Below, in pieces: positions 10,910-22,482 of a stretch of 25,095 nt of DNA. The DNA lies in assembly GCA_009602725.1 (NCBI GenBank), contig WELB01000098.1, forward strand, positions 1-25,095, written 5' to 3'. A program made the translations under genes and the position numbers. How positions within the stretch are numbered: the first letter of the stretch is position 1; the number at the start of each line of letters is the position of its first letter. This stretch comes from Spirogloea muscicola (taxonomy: Eukaryota; Streptophyta; Zygnematophyceae; Spirogloeales; Spirogloeaceae). The notes beneath the pieces were generated by a model, which was not told the DNA's origin, ran no database searches, and saw only the letters and a list, made by a program, of their open reading frames with translations.

Positions 10910-13295
10910 TCACAGCAGTTGCTTCTTAGCATACTTCCCAAGGAACGCCTTGGCAGCATTGCTGAAGCGCTTGTTTGCAGCCTCTGCTTCAGCATAAGCT
11001 TGCATGCATTGCAGGACGGCAGGTGCCAAGATCTCTGCATTGCCAGAGGCAAGCATCAGCCCAGAAATCTCAATGACATGCTGCTGCGAGAGGTCCAGGA
11101 TGTTAACAGGATGATCATGGTTGGAACTATTTGTTCATTACACACATATTCATGCCTACAAGTACAGCAGGTAGCCCGGAGCTCGTACCCTTTTCTGTCC
11201 TGCGATTGCACAAGTAGTAGAGGGATGATATTGCTGAGAGCACCTACAAGCACAAAGAATAGTGCCACGGCCTTAAGGCTGAGGCATGAGCGAGGTACTG
11301 AGCATTACTTCTGTTTTGCTGTTGGGAGAGTCCAAGAAGCTGATACATGCAAGTATAACCATCATGATGACCAGGGGCAGGGACTCCATGCAATCTCAAT
11401 ATGGACCTAGTCAATTTAACAACACGACTAGAAGCCAGCAACTTCTGCATGTGTACAACGGACAAGGGAAGTGCTCACAGTGTTCTCCACAGGGCTGGAA
11501 AGGCAAGCAATGATGTGCGGCAGGCCTTCGCTCTCCAAGATCACGGCTGCATTCTTTGGATCTGCAAGTGGCAGTCATTATCAGAACATGGGCCCTCACT
11601 CTCTCGTGTTAAAACGATATCCAAAGAGTCCACCCACGACTTCAGGTTCTTGAGAAGGTACTATATTAAGGGCAGTGTCTTGAGGAAATATGATGTAGCA
11701 GTGTTGCAACAGTAAATCGAGCAAATTGCAGCTGCAGCAATGACGGGAGTTTCCCAATACCTCAGCTGAGGTTGACAGTGTAAACAGATAAGCGTCCTAA
11801 GCTCCTCTGCAGGAGGCCTGAGTTTCAAGGATCAGGTAGGCTTCCAGAAATAGGTACTTACCAGGCGAGCAATTGCTGATGCCGCCAATCCCAAATTCCA
11901 CAAGAAGCTCATTGGGTTCGGTCAAGCAGTCCAGGAAGAGGTCAACGACGTGCAGCTGCAAAGTGCAGTGCACCAGATTCAGTTATTACTAGACAACTTA
12001 ACAGACTCCTCAAGTAGTGATTATCAGCTCTTCTTCGAGACACTATGACTTCCGCATATGTTCAGAACAAAGTACGTGGCACGTCCTGACGACACAAGCC
12101 ATGCAGACCTTGCGGAGGTGGTCGTAATTGATTGGGTCGTACGCAAAATTAGCTAGGTTGGCTACAATCTGCTCCTTGGCCTCTGCAGGCGGAATTAGAA
12201 TTGCATGATACTGGACCACATAAGGGACTTGAACACCAAAGGGGCAATCCAAGTAATCTTTCCAACAACAAGCTGACTGGAACCATCCATGATAGACTCT
12301 AAGCCCAAGTCCAAGCCTTGAGCTTGGTCTTCACCACACTCTCCAAAGTCAAGCCCACAATCCTAGAATTCCACCAAGAAGAAGGGCTGACAGAGCAGCT
12401 TTAGCAGCAAATTCTGGAAGAAGCGGGGGCGCAGAGGGGGCGCACCCTGGGATCTGGTCTCCTGGAACTCCGCCACAAGCGCCTGAAACGGCAGAAACGC
12501 TGAGCTGGTCAGTAGGATGGAGAGTCTCCGCAAGAAGCTGTCGTCTCCTGCAACAAGCGCAACGACCGGCAGCCGGTGATTGCAAAGCAGGTAACAGCCA
12601 GAGTTTCGCCGCTAGTGAGGAGGACGTCTCCTCTCGGTAGCACGGCTTATTGGGTGGCCCCCTTGGACAGTAAAGTCAGGCATGAAGACCTGCAATCTGA
12701 GCCTTATGACTTCATCCAGGCCAGGATAAGACATTCAAGGAAGCTGGGTCTGGTTCAGAATTGCTACGGCACCCAATCGGCGCCAGCAATAACGATCAAT
12801 ATCATTACTGGGACTAGTACTCCGCCTGCCAGCCTCCGCTTTTGGGGCTCGGCAGCTGCCTACATCCCAAAGCACGGAGCCTGGCGTGTGACGTCGCAAG
12901 TGCAATGGTGCCGACCATGAGCAGTCGGCGAGCTCCCACTATGTATTGACACGACCCAAAAGCCAGAAGCCACGACTCACAAGCCTCCTCCTCTGCGCTG
13001 ACGGCGCTGGAGGCCGTGGGGTGCTGCTGGAAGCTGAGGCGGAGGAGCTTTCTTATATGTTATCTACTTTTGATTGTAATGTAAGTGAAGTTCTTACTCC
13101 TCTGTAAGATAAGGAGGGGAAGGGGACAAGCGGGCTGATGGCCCCAGACTAAGGCCCCAGACTAAATCCTCTTGAACCCTAGACCTCAAGATTCAGACTC
13201 TTAGTCCTGCTCCTGCACCGCACCTGGAGGTAGTCGAAGCGCGGCGTGCCGTAGCGCCCCGCGCGCTCGCGGATGCGCTCCTCCGAGCTGAACAT
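10910..13295 (-). CDS. ARMC7-like armadillo-repeat protein (7 exons)
   Basis: This is a small armadillo-repeat protein of the ARMC7 family, known elsewhere as a spliceosome-associated factor; its role here is inferred. Exons in transcript order: 13295-13224, 12482-12446, 12182-12109, 11955-11862, 11561-11479, 11243-11189, 11034-10910. All join in phase to 179 residues, close to the plant family length. Diagnostic segments are the N-terminal [19 protein letters not shown], the core [17 protein letters not shown], then [19 protein letters not shown] and [13 protein letters not shown], and the C-terminal [12 protein letters not shown]. The first intron (12483-13223) is long and holds GC-rich and telomere-like sequence; the others are short. 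The last exon was placed at 11034 because that acceptor alone restores phase and yields the family's E-I-L-x-P segment. It is divergent from the E2 gene. Confidence 0.92.
13140..13165. repeat. Exact 13-bp tandem duplication
   Basis: The 13-mer GGCCCCAGACTAA occurs twice in immediate succession inside the long first intron of ARMC7. It is followed by CCCTAGA-type sequence that vaguely resembles decayed telomere repeat. Confidence 0.9.
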
Positions 13296-13400
13296 GCGCC
13301 CGCCGTGGCTTGAACCCAGAACCTCTCAAAGCCCCAAGCCCCAAAGCTCAGGCCCCGTCCTTCGCCCCCGTTCCCGGAGCATCCGCCGCGCCCGCCGCTC

Positions 13401-13438
<38 letters not shown>
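13401..13438. repeat. Uninterrupted CCG microsatellite
   Basis: About 12.7 perfect CCG units lie about 105 bases upstream of the ARMC7 ATG. The run resumes at 13569-13581 just before the gap, and GCGGCGGC follows the gap, so the missing sequence is probably also triplet-rich. Confidence 0.95.
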
Positions 13439-13440
<2 letters not shown>

Positions 13441-13581
13441 AGTCGTGGCAGCAGCGTGGGCAGCCTAGATCCGCGTAGAAGAAGCGAGGCTCTGCCGTTT
13501 GGCTCCTGCCGACTCGCCCGCGCTGTCTGCGCCGCTAGCGGGACCGCGCAGCGTGGCAGGCGACGGCGGCCGCCGCCGCCG

Positions 13582-13697
13582 NNNNNNNNNNNNNNNNNNN
13601 NNNNNNNNNNNNNNNNNNNNNNNNNNNNNNNNNNNNNNNNNNNNNNNNNNNNNNNNNNNNNNNNNNNNNNNNNNNNNNNNNNNNNNNNNNNNNNNNN
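13582..13697. other. Assembly gap (116 N)
   Basis: A run of N flanked on both sides by GC triplets. Nothing can be annotated inside it. Confidence 1.
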
Positions 13698-13704
13698 GCG
13701 GCGG

Positions 13705-13810
<106 letters not shown>

Positions 13811-14021
13811 GCGGCCGCCTTGAAGGCGGCGGCGGCGGCGCCGCGGCTCAGGGCGCTGGCCTCGGGGGCTCACCGGCCGGGGCGTTCTCCGGCGGCTGTC
13901 GCGCTGCAGTGGAGCGATGGCGTGCCGCCGGCGGAGCTACCACGCGGCGCCCGCGCCATCGACGCCGATGTCCGTCGCACTTCAAGGCATGAACGCCTGA
14001 ACTCTGCATCGCAGCGACGGC

Positions 14022-17000
14022 ATGGCCATCATGGCCACGGTTGCTCCGCTTCTGGCCGCGTCTTACAAAGGCCTCCAGTCGGCTGCAGGCCGGGGTTGCT
14101 CCCGACGTGTGCCCGGCTCGGCACCGTCGCGAGAGGCTTCTCGAGGAGCTTCGCTGCTGCAGCTGACAGTGAGTTTGCCTCAAAGCTATATGGCCACTGC
14201 CAATGGCTCACTCGTTGGTGGGCCCTCAAGGTCGACATTGTGGCCAACATAAAGTGAAGCATCGCTGTGTTGAGGCCTGCATGCAACGTCGTTTGTCACT
14301 GCAGGCGTGCTGCGCCTGCGTAGTACTGCCTGCTCTTGTTGCTTAGCTCAAGCGCTAACGAAGGTGCTTGTGGTCGTTCCAGTGCCGCCGCATCAGGAGA
14401 TCGGGATGCCATCCTTGTCGCCGACAATGACTCAGGTATGAGGAAGCATGCCGTAGCCAAAGGGTATTGTGAAGATGACTTGTTAAGCTGAGTCCTCGCA
14501 AGTACTGAGCTTCTGGCAAGGCAGCATTGCCTTGCTCCGTCATGGCTGGCATTGGCTCTACTGGGCCAAGGGGCATTCCTCTTACTACTCCCGGTGGTTT
14601 GGTGTTGTTGGCGCTGTCTTCACATGCAGGGCAACATTGTTTCCTGGAAGAAGAAGGAGGGCGAGGCGGTGGCCGCAGGCGATGTGCTCTGTGAGATCGA
14701 GACGGTGAGTCTGGCACAGGCTCTACTTGTCCACACGGGAAAGGCCTTCGTGGCCCGAGGTTTAGTCCATGCAGACACTTGTCACAGAGAGCTGAGTAGT
14801 CATGGTAGATTGTTGAGCTTCTGAGATGCAGGACAAGGCCACGCTGGAGATGGAGTCCATGGAAGAAGGGTTCCTCGCGAAGATCCTCTTGCCAGATAAC
14901 TCCAAGGACATCCCTGTCGGGCAGGTCAGCTACCTTGGCAGACTCAGTCATGGTTTGCTCTGCGCCCAACTCGGACATATGCACAAGCTTCATTGTAGCC
15001 GTGTATCTGAGAGTAGGTCGCGGCAGGCACTTAGCACCTAGCTTGGCAAGCTTGCCTCTCTCAGCAGCCTCTGAAGTAGGGGCTTGGATGCCTCGAGAAC
15101 GACAGCTTCAAGCAACAGAGTAGGAGGTCGGACGTGAGTTGAACAACCGTTATTGCTGTCTGTGGAATCCCAGGCTATTGCAGTTATGGTAGACTCCGAG
15201 GACGACATTTCCAAGTTTGCTGATTATTCACCTGGAGCTGCACCTTCTCCACCAAAGAAGGAAGAGAAAGAGGACGACTCCTCAGAGGCTCCACCTCCCA
15301 GCCCTCCTCCACCTCAAGAAGAGTCTCCCAAGCCACCACCAAAGGAAGAGAAGAAGCCCGAGGCTCCTAAAGCGCAGGCACCGCCTTCACCGACTCCATC
15401 TGGAGGCGAAGGCCGAGTCTTCGCCAGTCCTGCTGCCAAGAAGCTGGCAGAGGAGAAGGGGGTATACCACTGATCATGATCCTCATTGCTGCTAAGCCTG
15501 TAGGGTTGTATTACTTACATTTCACTATTTGCTTGATGCTCGTCAGCTCTCTTTGTGTCCTGTACCCCTGATTTATCTGGGCTCCATGTAAGCACAGGTT
15601 GACGTCATTTGTGGCTCTGTATCTGTACAGGTCGACATCAGCCAGATCAAAGGCACAGGGCCTGACAACAGGATAGTCAAGGCAGATATTGAGGACTACC
15701 TTGGTGAGAAGCTAGTGCTTTTTTTCTGGAGCTTTTGCTGGAGATGGCTGCACAACATAACCTTCTTTCCAGCCTTCTTGATCCACATTTTAATAAGTGG
15801 TCCTGATACTGCAGCTGCAGGTCCTGCACCAGCAAAGCAAGATACTGTGCCAACAGCACAGCCTGGGGCTCAAACACCCATTTCTGGGCAGGAGTATGAG
15901 GACATTCCCAACTCTCAAATACGAAAGGTATACTGCATGCCCTGCCTTTGCTTGAACAATATGCTTGTGGTGGGCATGTCTCTTGCCACCTTCATGTCAA
16001 GGAGGAGTAGACTCAAATGAAGCGGGGCTGCATGTTATTGTTCTTTGTACCTGCCTTTCTCAGCAGTGCTTGGGTGTACATGCTTCAACTAAGTCATGTA
16101 GCACTTTCACTGCAGACTGTGTTGAGATACCATGTCCACAGCTCTTTGTCGCACTGCTGTCCTTACCAATTGAAGTGACACATTGGGCATGGTTTTTTAC
16201 GTCATGCGTGCTTGTATTCATCTAATCTGTGCATACCTAAAATCTGCCCCTTGCGCAGATCACTGCAAGGCGACTCTTACAGTCAAAACAGACTATACCT
16301 CACTACTATCTGACAGTGGATCTCAAGGTTGACAAGCTTGTCGCGTAAGTCCATCTGTGACAGCGAATCACCTGTAAACATATCATTCCACAAGTCATCA
16401 GCATTAGCAAGATAAGACAAGAGCTTGAGACTGCACGAGCACATTGAATGGAGGCAGTAGCTCACCTCCAGAGCCTGCATTGTCACATAGTGGTAGTGGC
16501 TGCCTGCTAGACTGAGAGAGTTGGCCTGTGTTACAGCTTGCGGAAGGAGTTAAATGCTCTTCAGGAGAAGGCAGGTGGCAAGAAGCTGTCTGTCAATGAT
16601 TTCATCATCAAGGTTGACAGTTAGACCCCCTGCCAGCTGCACCTGTCCATAGGCGGTCCAGATGCACAGTGCCCAGGCTGGTGGTTGTCCTTGATGTAGG
16701 ATTGCCCATTGCCCAGTTGACTTCCATGGAGTGTTGCAAGCTCGATCACGTTTCAGCAAAGAATGACGACTATGTCAGCAATACATGAATTTTCATACTT
16801 TTCAGGCAGCAGCTATGGCCTTGAAGAAGGTCCCTCAAGTGAACTCCTCCTGGAATGATGACTACATCCGGCAGTAAGTGCATTAGATTGACTTGGAAAG
16901 TATGTCTAGCTTCAGCCTTTATATTAGATAGCTCGGTTTGCTTCGCCCCTTTGCTTAACCTTCACATACTTAATCATCTGGCTCAATGAGCACTGAATCA

Positions 17001-18088
17001 CCTTGACCGCTGTCCTTACAACTTACAGGTACAAGAACATTGACATCAGCGTTGCTGTCCAAACAGAACATGGCCTGATGGTTCCATTCGTCAAGGTTGG
17101 ACACTACCCAAAAGGGTTACTTTGATGCATAGCAGTCATTTTGTAAATGGTTTTCCTTAAGCTTGTCGCCCCAGTGGCATGTGGTCACCCGTTTCACTTG
17201 TTCATTGTGACATCTCAGAATGCCGATACACTTGGTGTGGCTTCAATATCAGAGGAAGTAAAAAGACTAGCAGATGCGGCTCGCCAGAACAAGCTGAAGC
17301 CTTCTGAGTTTCAGGTCTGAAGTCACAGAGTGCCGTGTAACTGTCTTATTGTGCCTGTGATTGACAAGAATGTCAATGCTCTATACTCTCAACTTGCTTC
17401 ACTTGTGACATATACAGCTGGTACCTGACAGAAAATGTACCTCTCCTCATTGCTCTGTCGATGTCTTTAACCCATACCTTGTGACTAACGTCCAATGTCA
17501 CAGGGTGGCACCTTCACAATATCTAATCTAGGAATGTACGGCATCAAGTCATTTTCCGCAATCATCAATCCTCCGCAAGCATGCATCCTTGCCGTTGGCA
17601 CAAGTAAGACCAGATTGTGACTTGTCATTGTTGCTTAGCCTTTCTCTTGTGTTAATGGTCTGTAGCAGTGCCAAGGGATGCCTTTGTGACTTTGAGCCTC
17701 ACACCATCATGAATATGGCTTTGCAGCTGAGAAGCGAGTTGTGCCAGGAGCATTAGAAGGAGAATATACCAGTGCCGAGTACATGTCTGCCACTCTGAGC
17801 TGTGATCACAGACTAGTTGATGGTAAGCTTGGCAACTAGAATAGTGTGACAGTAATGGGAAAAGGTACAGCGAGATAGGTACACTGTTGGCATTTGATGG
17901 AGTGCTTCAGTAGCCAACTGCATTGATTGCATCGGCGTTGAGTCCAAACTGTGCAAGGACCACTGTTGGCTATCTTTGATTGCTCAAGATTGGGACTGCT
18001 GTCTTCTCTTTGTGCAGGTGCAATGGGTGCCCAATGGCTTGGAGCCTTCAAGAGCTGTGTGGAGGAGCCACACACCCTCCTCCTCTAA
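14022..18088 (+). CDS. Pyruvate dehydrogenase E2, dihydrolipoamide acetyltransferase (mitochondrial type)
   Basis: E2 transfers acetyl groups from lipoyl-lysine to CoA in the pyruvate dehydrogenase complex. Exons: leader 14022-14168, then 14383-14435, 14630-14704, 14832-14924, 15174-15461, 15631-15703, 15815-15927, 16259-16344, 16537-16612, 16806-16873, 17029-17095, 17219-17314, 17504-17603, 17727-17822, 18018-18088. From the Met formed at the first junction they give 451 residues. There is one lipoyl domain (1-75; lipoyl Lys45 in [10 protein letters not shown]), a Pro/Glu/Lys linker, a peripheral-subunit-binding domain (156-194) and a catalytic domain (about 225-451) with [16 protein letters not shown] and DHRLVDG (His424, Asp428). 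The GMPSLSPTM lipoyl start marks the mitochondrial rather than plastid type. The leader exon is the problem: the ATG at 14022 is not in the frame that splices correctly, while the correct frame ends in an Arg/Ser/Ala-rich presequence ([12 protein letters not shown]) with no ATG. One missing base would reconcile them. Confidence 0.95.
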
Positions 18089-19088
18089 GGTTCTGACTGA
18101 CAACGTCAGTGTAGATTTCTAGGTCAGACTAAGGGTCAAATGCAAGGGCAGAAGAAGTAGCACTGCTGCCATGGATGCTCAAGATTCTTTTGCGTTACTT
18201 GGTGACTCTTTTGTTAAGAGGCTGTGTTGGCTGCTCGCATGCTCACTCGAAGAGCTACTCAAGGGATTATGCACATGTCTCACTTAGACCTTGAACAGTC
18301 TTAGTGGTCAGCAGCCTAAGATACATCAGGGTGCAGCATTGCACGAAACTGAGCATGCGATTATCAGAGTTTTATGCTGTTCTGGCACATAGCCAAGGGA
18401 GCATGGACTCCCCACAAGACCAAGGCGTTAGTATGCTGCAGCTGGACCTCCGGTCTTTGAAGCCCAGCGCCGCACCATCTGATTTATTGCTTCCTCAAGC
18501 GAAAGTTTGGGACAACGAGGTATGCTTGTACGAGTGACGGCTTTGGACCCTATGAAACAGCCAACCTTGACAAGTTGACCGTTACTGATCTGAGAGTTCG
18601 TCTTCGGCGCTTCTCGATGTCCATATGAGGCAACAAAATCATTGCGGCGTCCACTCTCGCTTACGCTATAATGTGTAGAATATAAGCATATGGCCAGCTC
18701 CCTGCTGCATAGTGATCTAGTCGGGTGGGCTACTGAGCACGCTGCTGGTGACAGGTAGTGGCAAAGGCCTTGGAGCGCAGCTCCATCGCGCTTGTGAAGC
18801 TGGTTTCTCAGCCGCATTTGTGCACCTTTTGCTTGAAACCCTTTGGCTTGGTTAGGCCTCCCTTTTGTTTAATGCGCATTGCACGCCTACTCACATTTAT
18901 GCAGTCCACAAAGTGAGAAGCCTGAGTTGCTAGCTTCTAATCAGTGCTGGCGTGCACGACCCAGTACGCCGCGTGTCCGAGCCTGACATAGCAATCAATT
19001 GCGGCAAGTGAGCAAGCATTGATGTGAGTTCCAGACTTCCTCAGCTAGAACACAGCTAGATACCAAGCTCCACGAAGCTACAGGAGGA

Positions 19089-19196
19089 AGACTCTTCCAG
19101 TAGAGGGCGATGGCTGTGATTGGCCAGACCAGTAAAAGGAATGAATCAACTTCGACTGGGCCAGTAAAGCACTAAAGCACACAGCGTCTCAGTTGG
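19089..19196 (+). repeat. Dispersed repeat, copy B
   Basis: Second copy of the element at 9906-10013, in the same orientation. The similarity appears to continue to about 19270 through GTAGAGC, GGTAAC and GGCTGCAG. Left flanks of the two copies do not match, which sets a left boundary near 19089. It lies upstream of YebC, as copy A lies upstream of PSY. Confidence 0.7.
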
Positions 19197-19339
19197 CCAC
19201 TAGTTGCTCATTAGCCCCTGTAGAGCATCCGCAGGTCAGAAACAGAGGTAACAGAGACTGCATACAGGCTGCAGTTGGCCCATCAGTGCGGCGCCTTGTG
19301 TGAGAAGCCGTTGCAAGTCCATGAGCATAGGACGCACTT

Positions 19340-19570
19340 AGCGCAGCAGGGCCAGCGTGAACTCGCCAATGCAGGCCGCCAGGGCCACGACGCTCCGGGG
19401 CTGCTCCGCCGCGCTGCCCGCCGCTGCCGGCTGCCGCCGCGTTGCCGCAGTCGCGAGCTGCGCCGGAGCTGGCGGCGGCGTTGTGGGCTGGTGGCCGCGG
19501 CCGCGCAAGCTGCTGGCCGTGCTTGCGAGCAGGCGAGTGCGGCGCTGCGCTCTACCACCACAGCCGCACC
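19340..19570. other. GC-rich island of unknown function
   Basis: A sharply GC-rich block in AT-richer surroundings. Both strands carry Ala/Arg-rich open frames. One minus-strand frame ends with VVALAACIGEFTLALLR and a stop at 19338-19340, but it runs upstream into the telomere-like tract without a clear exon boundary. I recognise no family, so it could be a decayed gene end or simply a GC island. Confidence 0.4.
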
Positions 19571-19577
19571 TGGAGCT

Positions 19578-19633
19578 CCTAAACCCTACTCAACCCTAAC
19601 CCAAACCCTAAAACCCAAAACTCAAAACCCTAG
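19578..19633. repeat. Interstitial telomere-like repeat (CCCTAAA-type)
   Basis: Eight or so imperfect units of CCTAAAC, CCCTAAC, AACCCTA and AAAACCC. The motif equals the plant/Chlorella telomere repeat TTTAGGG read on the other strand. It is flanked on both sides by unique sequence with genes beyond, so it is internal rather than a chromosome end. Confidence 0.8.
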
Positions 19634-19841
19634 ATGACAGCACTTAACCTTAACTGCCGCTTGCACTGAAGGGGCCGGCAGTGAAATTGTGATACTGCGC
19701 CAAGCCCTGGTTGCTGAATCTCCACTCTGAATCTCTGAAAGCTAAGACTTGGACCTCTGCCGTTATTCGGCTGCACACAAGTTGCTTCTGGCTACTTACC
19801 GCTACGTGCAGCACAGCTCGAGCGGCTCTGCGACCTTGGAA

Positions 19842-19916
19842 TAGCTGCAGGGTCAGGCTTAGAGTATGATCAACGTCGAAATTTAGCTTCAGGGTCAGGC
19901 CTGATTATGATGCACG
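19842..19916 (+). repeat. 33-34 bp direct duplication spanning the YebC start
   Basis: Copy 1 at 19842-19875 and copy 2 at 19884-19916 share TAG-CT-n-CAGGGTCAGGC followed by an ATGAT-containing segment. Copy 2 carries the YebC ATGATG start; copy 1 carries an ATG at 19866 that opens a 6-codon frame ending in TAG at 19884-19886. Confidence 0.75.
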
Positions 19917-22482
19917 CCGCAGCAGCTCACTCCCCCTCGAGACTTGCCTGCTGCAGCAATTGCGTCATCAGACGGACCAGCACCATCTGGGGTTCGGTCG
20001 CTGCTCTCAGGTGAGTGGATCAGAGCAAGTCATGCTTCCAAGTTTTCCATTCAGAGCCTGATGCCCAAATACCGAAGCTTAATCTAAATGTTGTCGTCGT
20101 GAGCGACAGTTCCTGAAAGAAGAGGGGGGGTCAGTGTGGGGGCCTGTGAATGCCGTGATGATTGTGGACAGATATGCAAATTCGCCACCTAACGACAAGC
20201 AAGACATGGATTATTCTGGGTCCCAGATGGCACGTTCCCCAGGCCCCGGCGCGGAGGTTCTGGCTGGGGTCGCCAATCCGCATGGGCAGACGAGCTGCCA
20301 AGATAGCTAAAAGGAAGGTCAGTGCAGCATTCGATTCAGCACAGAACCCACAGAACCCTTCTACTGAGTCTGAAGGTGGTGACCTTACAGTTGACTGTTA
20401 CATATAGTCGTGCTTGAAATACTGCTAATGCATTCTGTCCGACGTGTTGACTTAAGCGTGGCATGGTGGACTTGCATGCAAGACTTAGTCTCTATTGCCA
20501 TTGTATTGACAGCTCGCTGTATGGCCTTTGCTAGTGACCAGGTCACTGCGGCAGGGTCAAGGTTTAGGCTTTACTGAGGTGACGTACCTCTTTGGTCGTC
20601 TCGTTTCCTTTCCACCGACGAACATTTGTGATTGCACCACCCCATCTGCAGGGAGCCCAGGATGCGAGGAAGGCTAAGCTCTATGGGCGCATTGGCAAGC
20701 AGATTGTTGCGGTGGTGAGGGCTGGCGGTGCGAGCCCGGGCTCCAATGCCGCGCTTGAGCGGGTGCTGCAGCAGGCCAAGCTGTTTGCCGTTCCGCGGGA
20801 CGTCATTGACCGCAACCTCAAGCGCGCATCCGAGAAAGGCCAGGCTGCTTTCGAGGAGGTCACATACGAGGTGGGCGAGGATCTGCAAAACCATTTTATG
20901 ATAAAGTGGCACTGACATCACCAGTAGCAAACTGGAGCTGAGACTCTCCGAACTCATTGCAGCATCCACAAGGTCCAAACCTGCTTAGATAGCTCTCAGT
21001 ATGAATGTCTACCTCTTTGATTTGGATGCTGATTGTGAACCTGAACTCAGCTCTGGCTCGGTCGTAAATCCCAGATAGGGTCAGGGCTGCAGCTTTGTCG
21101 AACTACGTGAGTGTTTGGCCTGCAGCAGAACTTGATACAGAAATAAATTTTCAATTGGCTTTTGCCACAACGCTCCATCTGTGCAGGTGTATGGCTATGG
21201 AGGGGTCGGCCTCGTCCTGGAGGTCCTGACAGACAACATGAATCGTGCGGCCGCAAACATACGGGAAGTCGTGCACAAGGGCGGCGGGAAGATGGCCGAC
21301 ATGGGGTCTGTCATGTTCAACTTCCGCAAGTGTGGTGTCGTAGCTGTGCCTTCTGATAAGGTATGCCACATTCTGCACAACAGATTTGTCATTACTATCC
21401 TGCTCAATGCATTGCAACATTTGGCAATGGCGGAAAATTAGAATAGCTGGATGGGGAGACCAGTATGGTGAGATTCTAAGGTACAAGCTTGGAATAGCAG
21501 AAATGGTACAGCCTCCATTCACTACATACATGGAAAGCTGCCCACTTGGGACAATGATTGAGGAAGGTTGTTGTGGAACGTGGCTGCATATGCAAGGTGG
21601 CCATCACTCAGAAGCTTCTGTGGATCTCATGAGTCTCTGAATCTGATGCTAATGTGACGGTCAAACGGCTCTCTTGAGCTCGCAGGTAAGCAGCGACGAG
21701 ATTCTGTTGGCGGCCATGGATGCTGGTGCAGAGGATGTGATGGAACCCCGAGCAGTAGACGAGGAGGAGCCCGAGGAAAACCCGTAAGTCAAGCATACGA
21801 ACAGTACCTCCAGCTTGATTCAAGGAGTATCTGTAGCACCGAAACTTCCAGCATGGTGATAAAGCCAACAAGTTGCATCCTTATACTTTGAGCCAGCACG
21901 TAATAGTGGACTTGGACCCCACTTGCTGCTTGTGACAGCAGGTGGCTGTCATTGTCAAAAATTTGACAATACCTACCGACTGATGTAGTCATGCTCTGTC
22001 ACTGCTCCACCTGATTGCTATGCTTCACCTCGGACTCCGCAGGTCATACAAGGTCATCACTCCCCAGGAAGACATCTTCAAGTGCAGGCTGAAGCTGGAG
22101 CAGGCCGGCATTACCATTGACGTCGACGGCTCTGGCCTTGAGTTCATGCCCACCGCGCTTGTGCAGGTCTGAAAGCTGCCACAATACAAGGTTTCTGGCT
22201 TAGTCTCTAACAGTGCCTCCTTTCGGCTGCATGAAGTTGTTCTTAGTTTCGCTCTGCGGTCCATCTCTTGAATCTCAGCTTGCAAGCTCAGTACGGCTGT
22301 GAGGCGCTTGCATAGGCACTTATGCCACTTCACAACCAAGTGTATAAATACCAGAGAAGGATGATATGCGTATGCAATGTGGTTGGCAGGTGGATGATGA
22401 TGCTCAAGAGCTGAACGAGGTTCTAAGAGAACGACTGTTGGAGCTCGAAGATGTGGACGCGGTCTACCTCAACCAAGACTAG
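19907..22482 (+). CDS. YebC/PmpR/TACO1-family protein, organelle-targeted (7 exons)
   Basis: Members of this family regulate transcription in bacteria or assist organellar translation (TACO1, mitochondrial COX1 synthesis; bacterial YebC on proline-rich stretches). Exons: 19907-20010, 20227-20317, 20652-20870, 21187-21360, 21686-21783, 22043-22166, 22390-22482, in phase, 300 residues. The first 53 residues form an Arg/Ser/Ala-rich leader with almost no acidic residues, then the family core begins with GRRAAKIAKRKGAQDARKAK. Further signatures are VPRDVIDRNLKRASEKGQ, VYGYGGVGLVLEVLTDNMNR, GGKMADMGSVMFNF and the C-terminal LLELEDVDAVYLNQ. The leader exon was chosen because it starts with ATGATG, ends at a perfect GTGAGT donor in phase 2, and joins the phase-1 acceptor at 20226. 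Mitochondrion or plastid cannot be separated by eye. Codon 54 (ATG) is an alternative untargeted start. It is convergent with TAF10. Confidence 0.93.

Larger units (their letters stand above)
18089..19906. other. Spacer between E2 and YebC genes
   Basis: After the E2 stop come its 3' UTR and unassigned sequence. Open frames here (for example 129 aa at 18428-18817 minus) match no family I know. From 19089 it holds a dispersed repeat copy, then a GC island (about 19340-19570), a telomere-like tract (19578-19633), and a short direct duplication just before the YebC start. Confidence 0.5.

Noticed and set aside
11056-11268. ARMC7 last exon read through from GGTACG or joined at the CGCAG acceptor near 11074.
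   Set aside because: Those joins break phase or insert sequence the family lacks. The acceptor before 11034 keeps phase and family order.
18428-18817. 129-codon minus-strand open frame after the E2 gene.
   Set aside because: No recognisable family, mixed composition and no supporting splice structure; length is within chance for this region.
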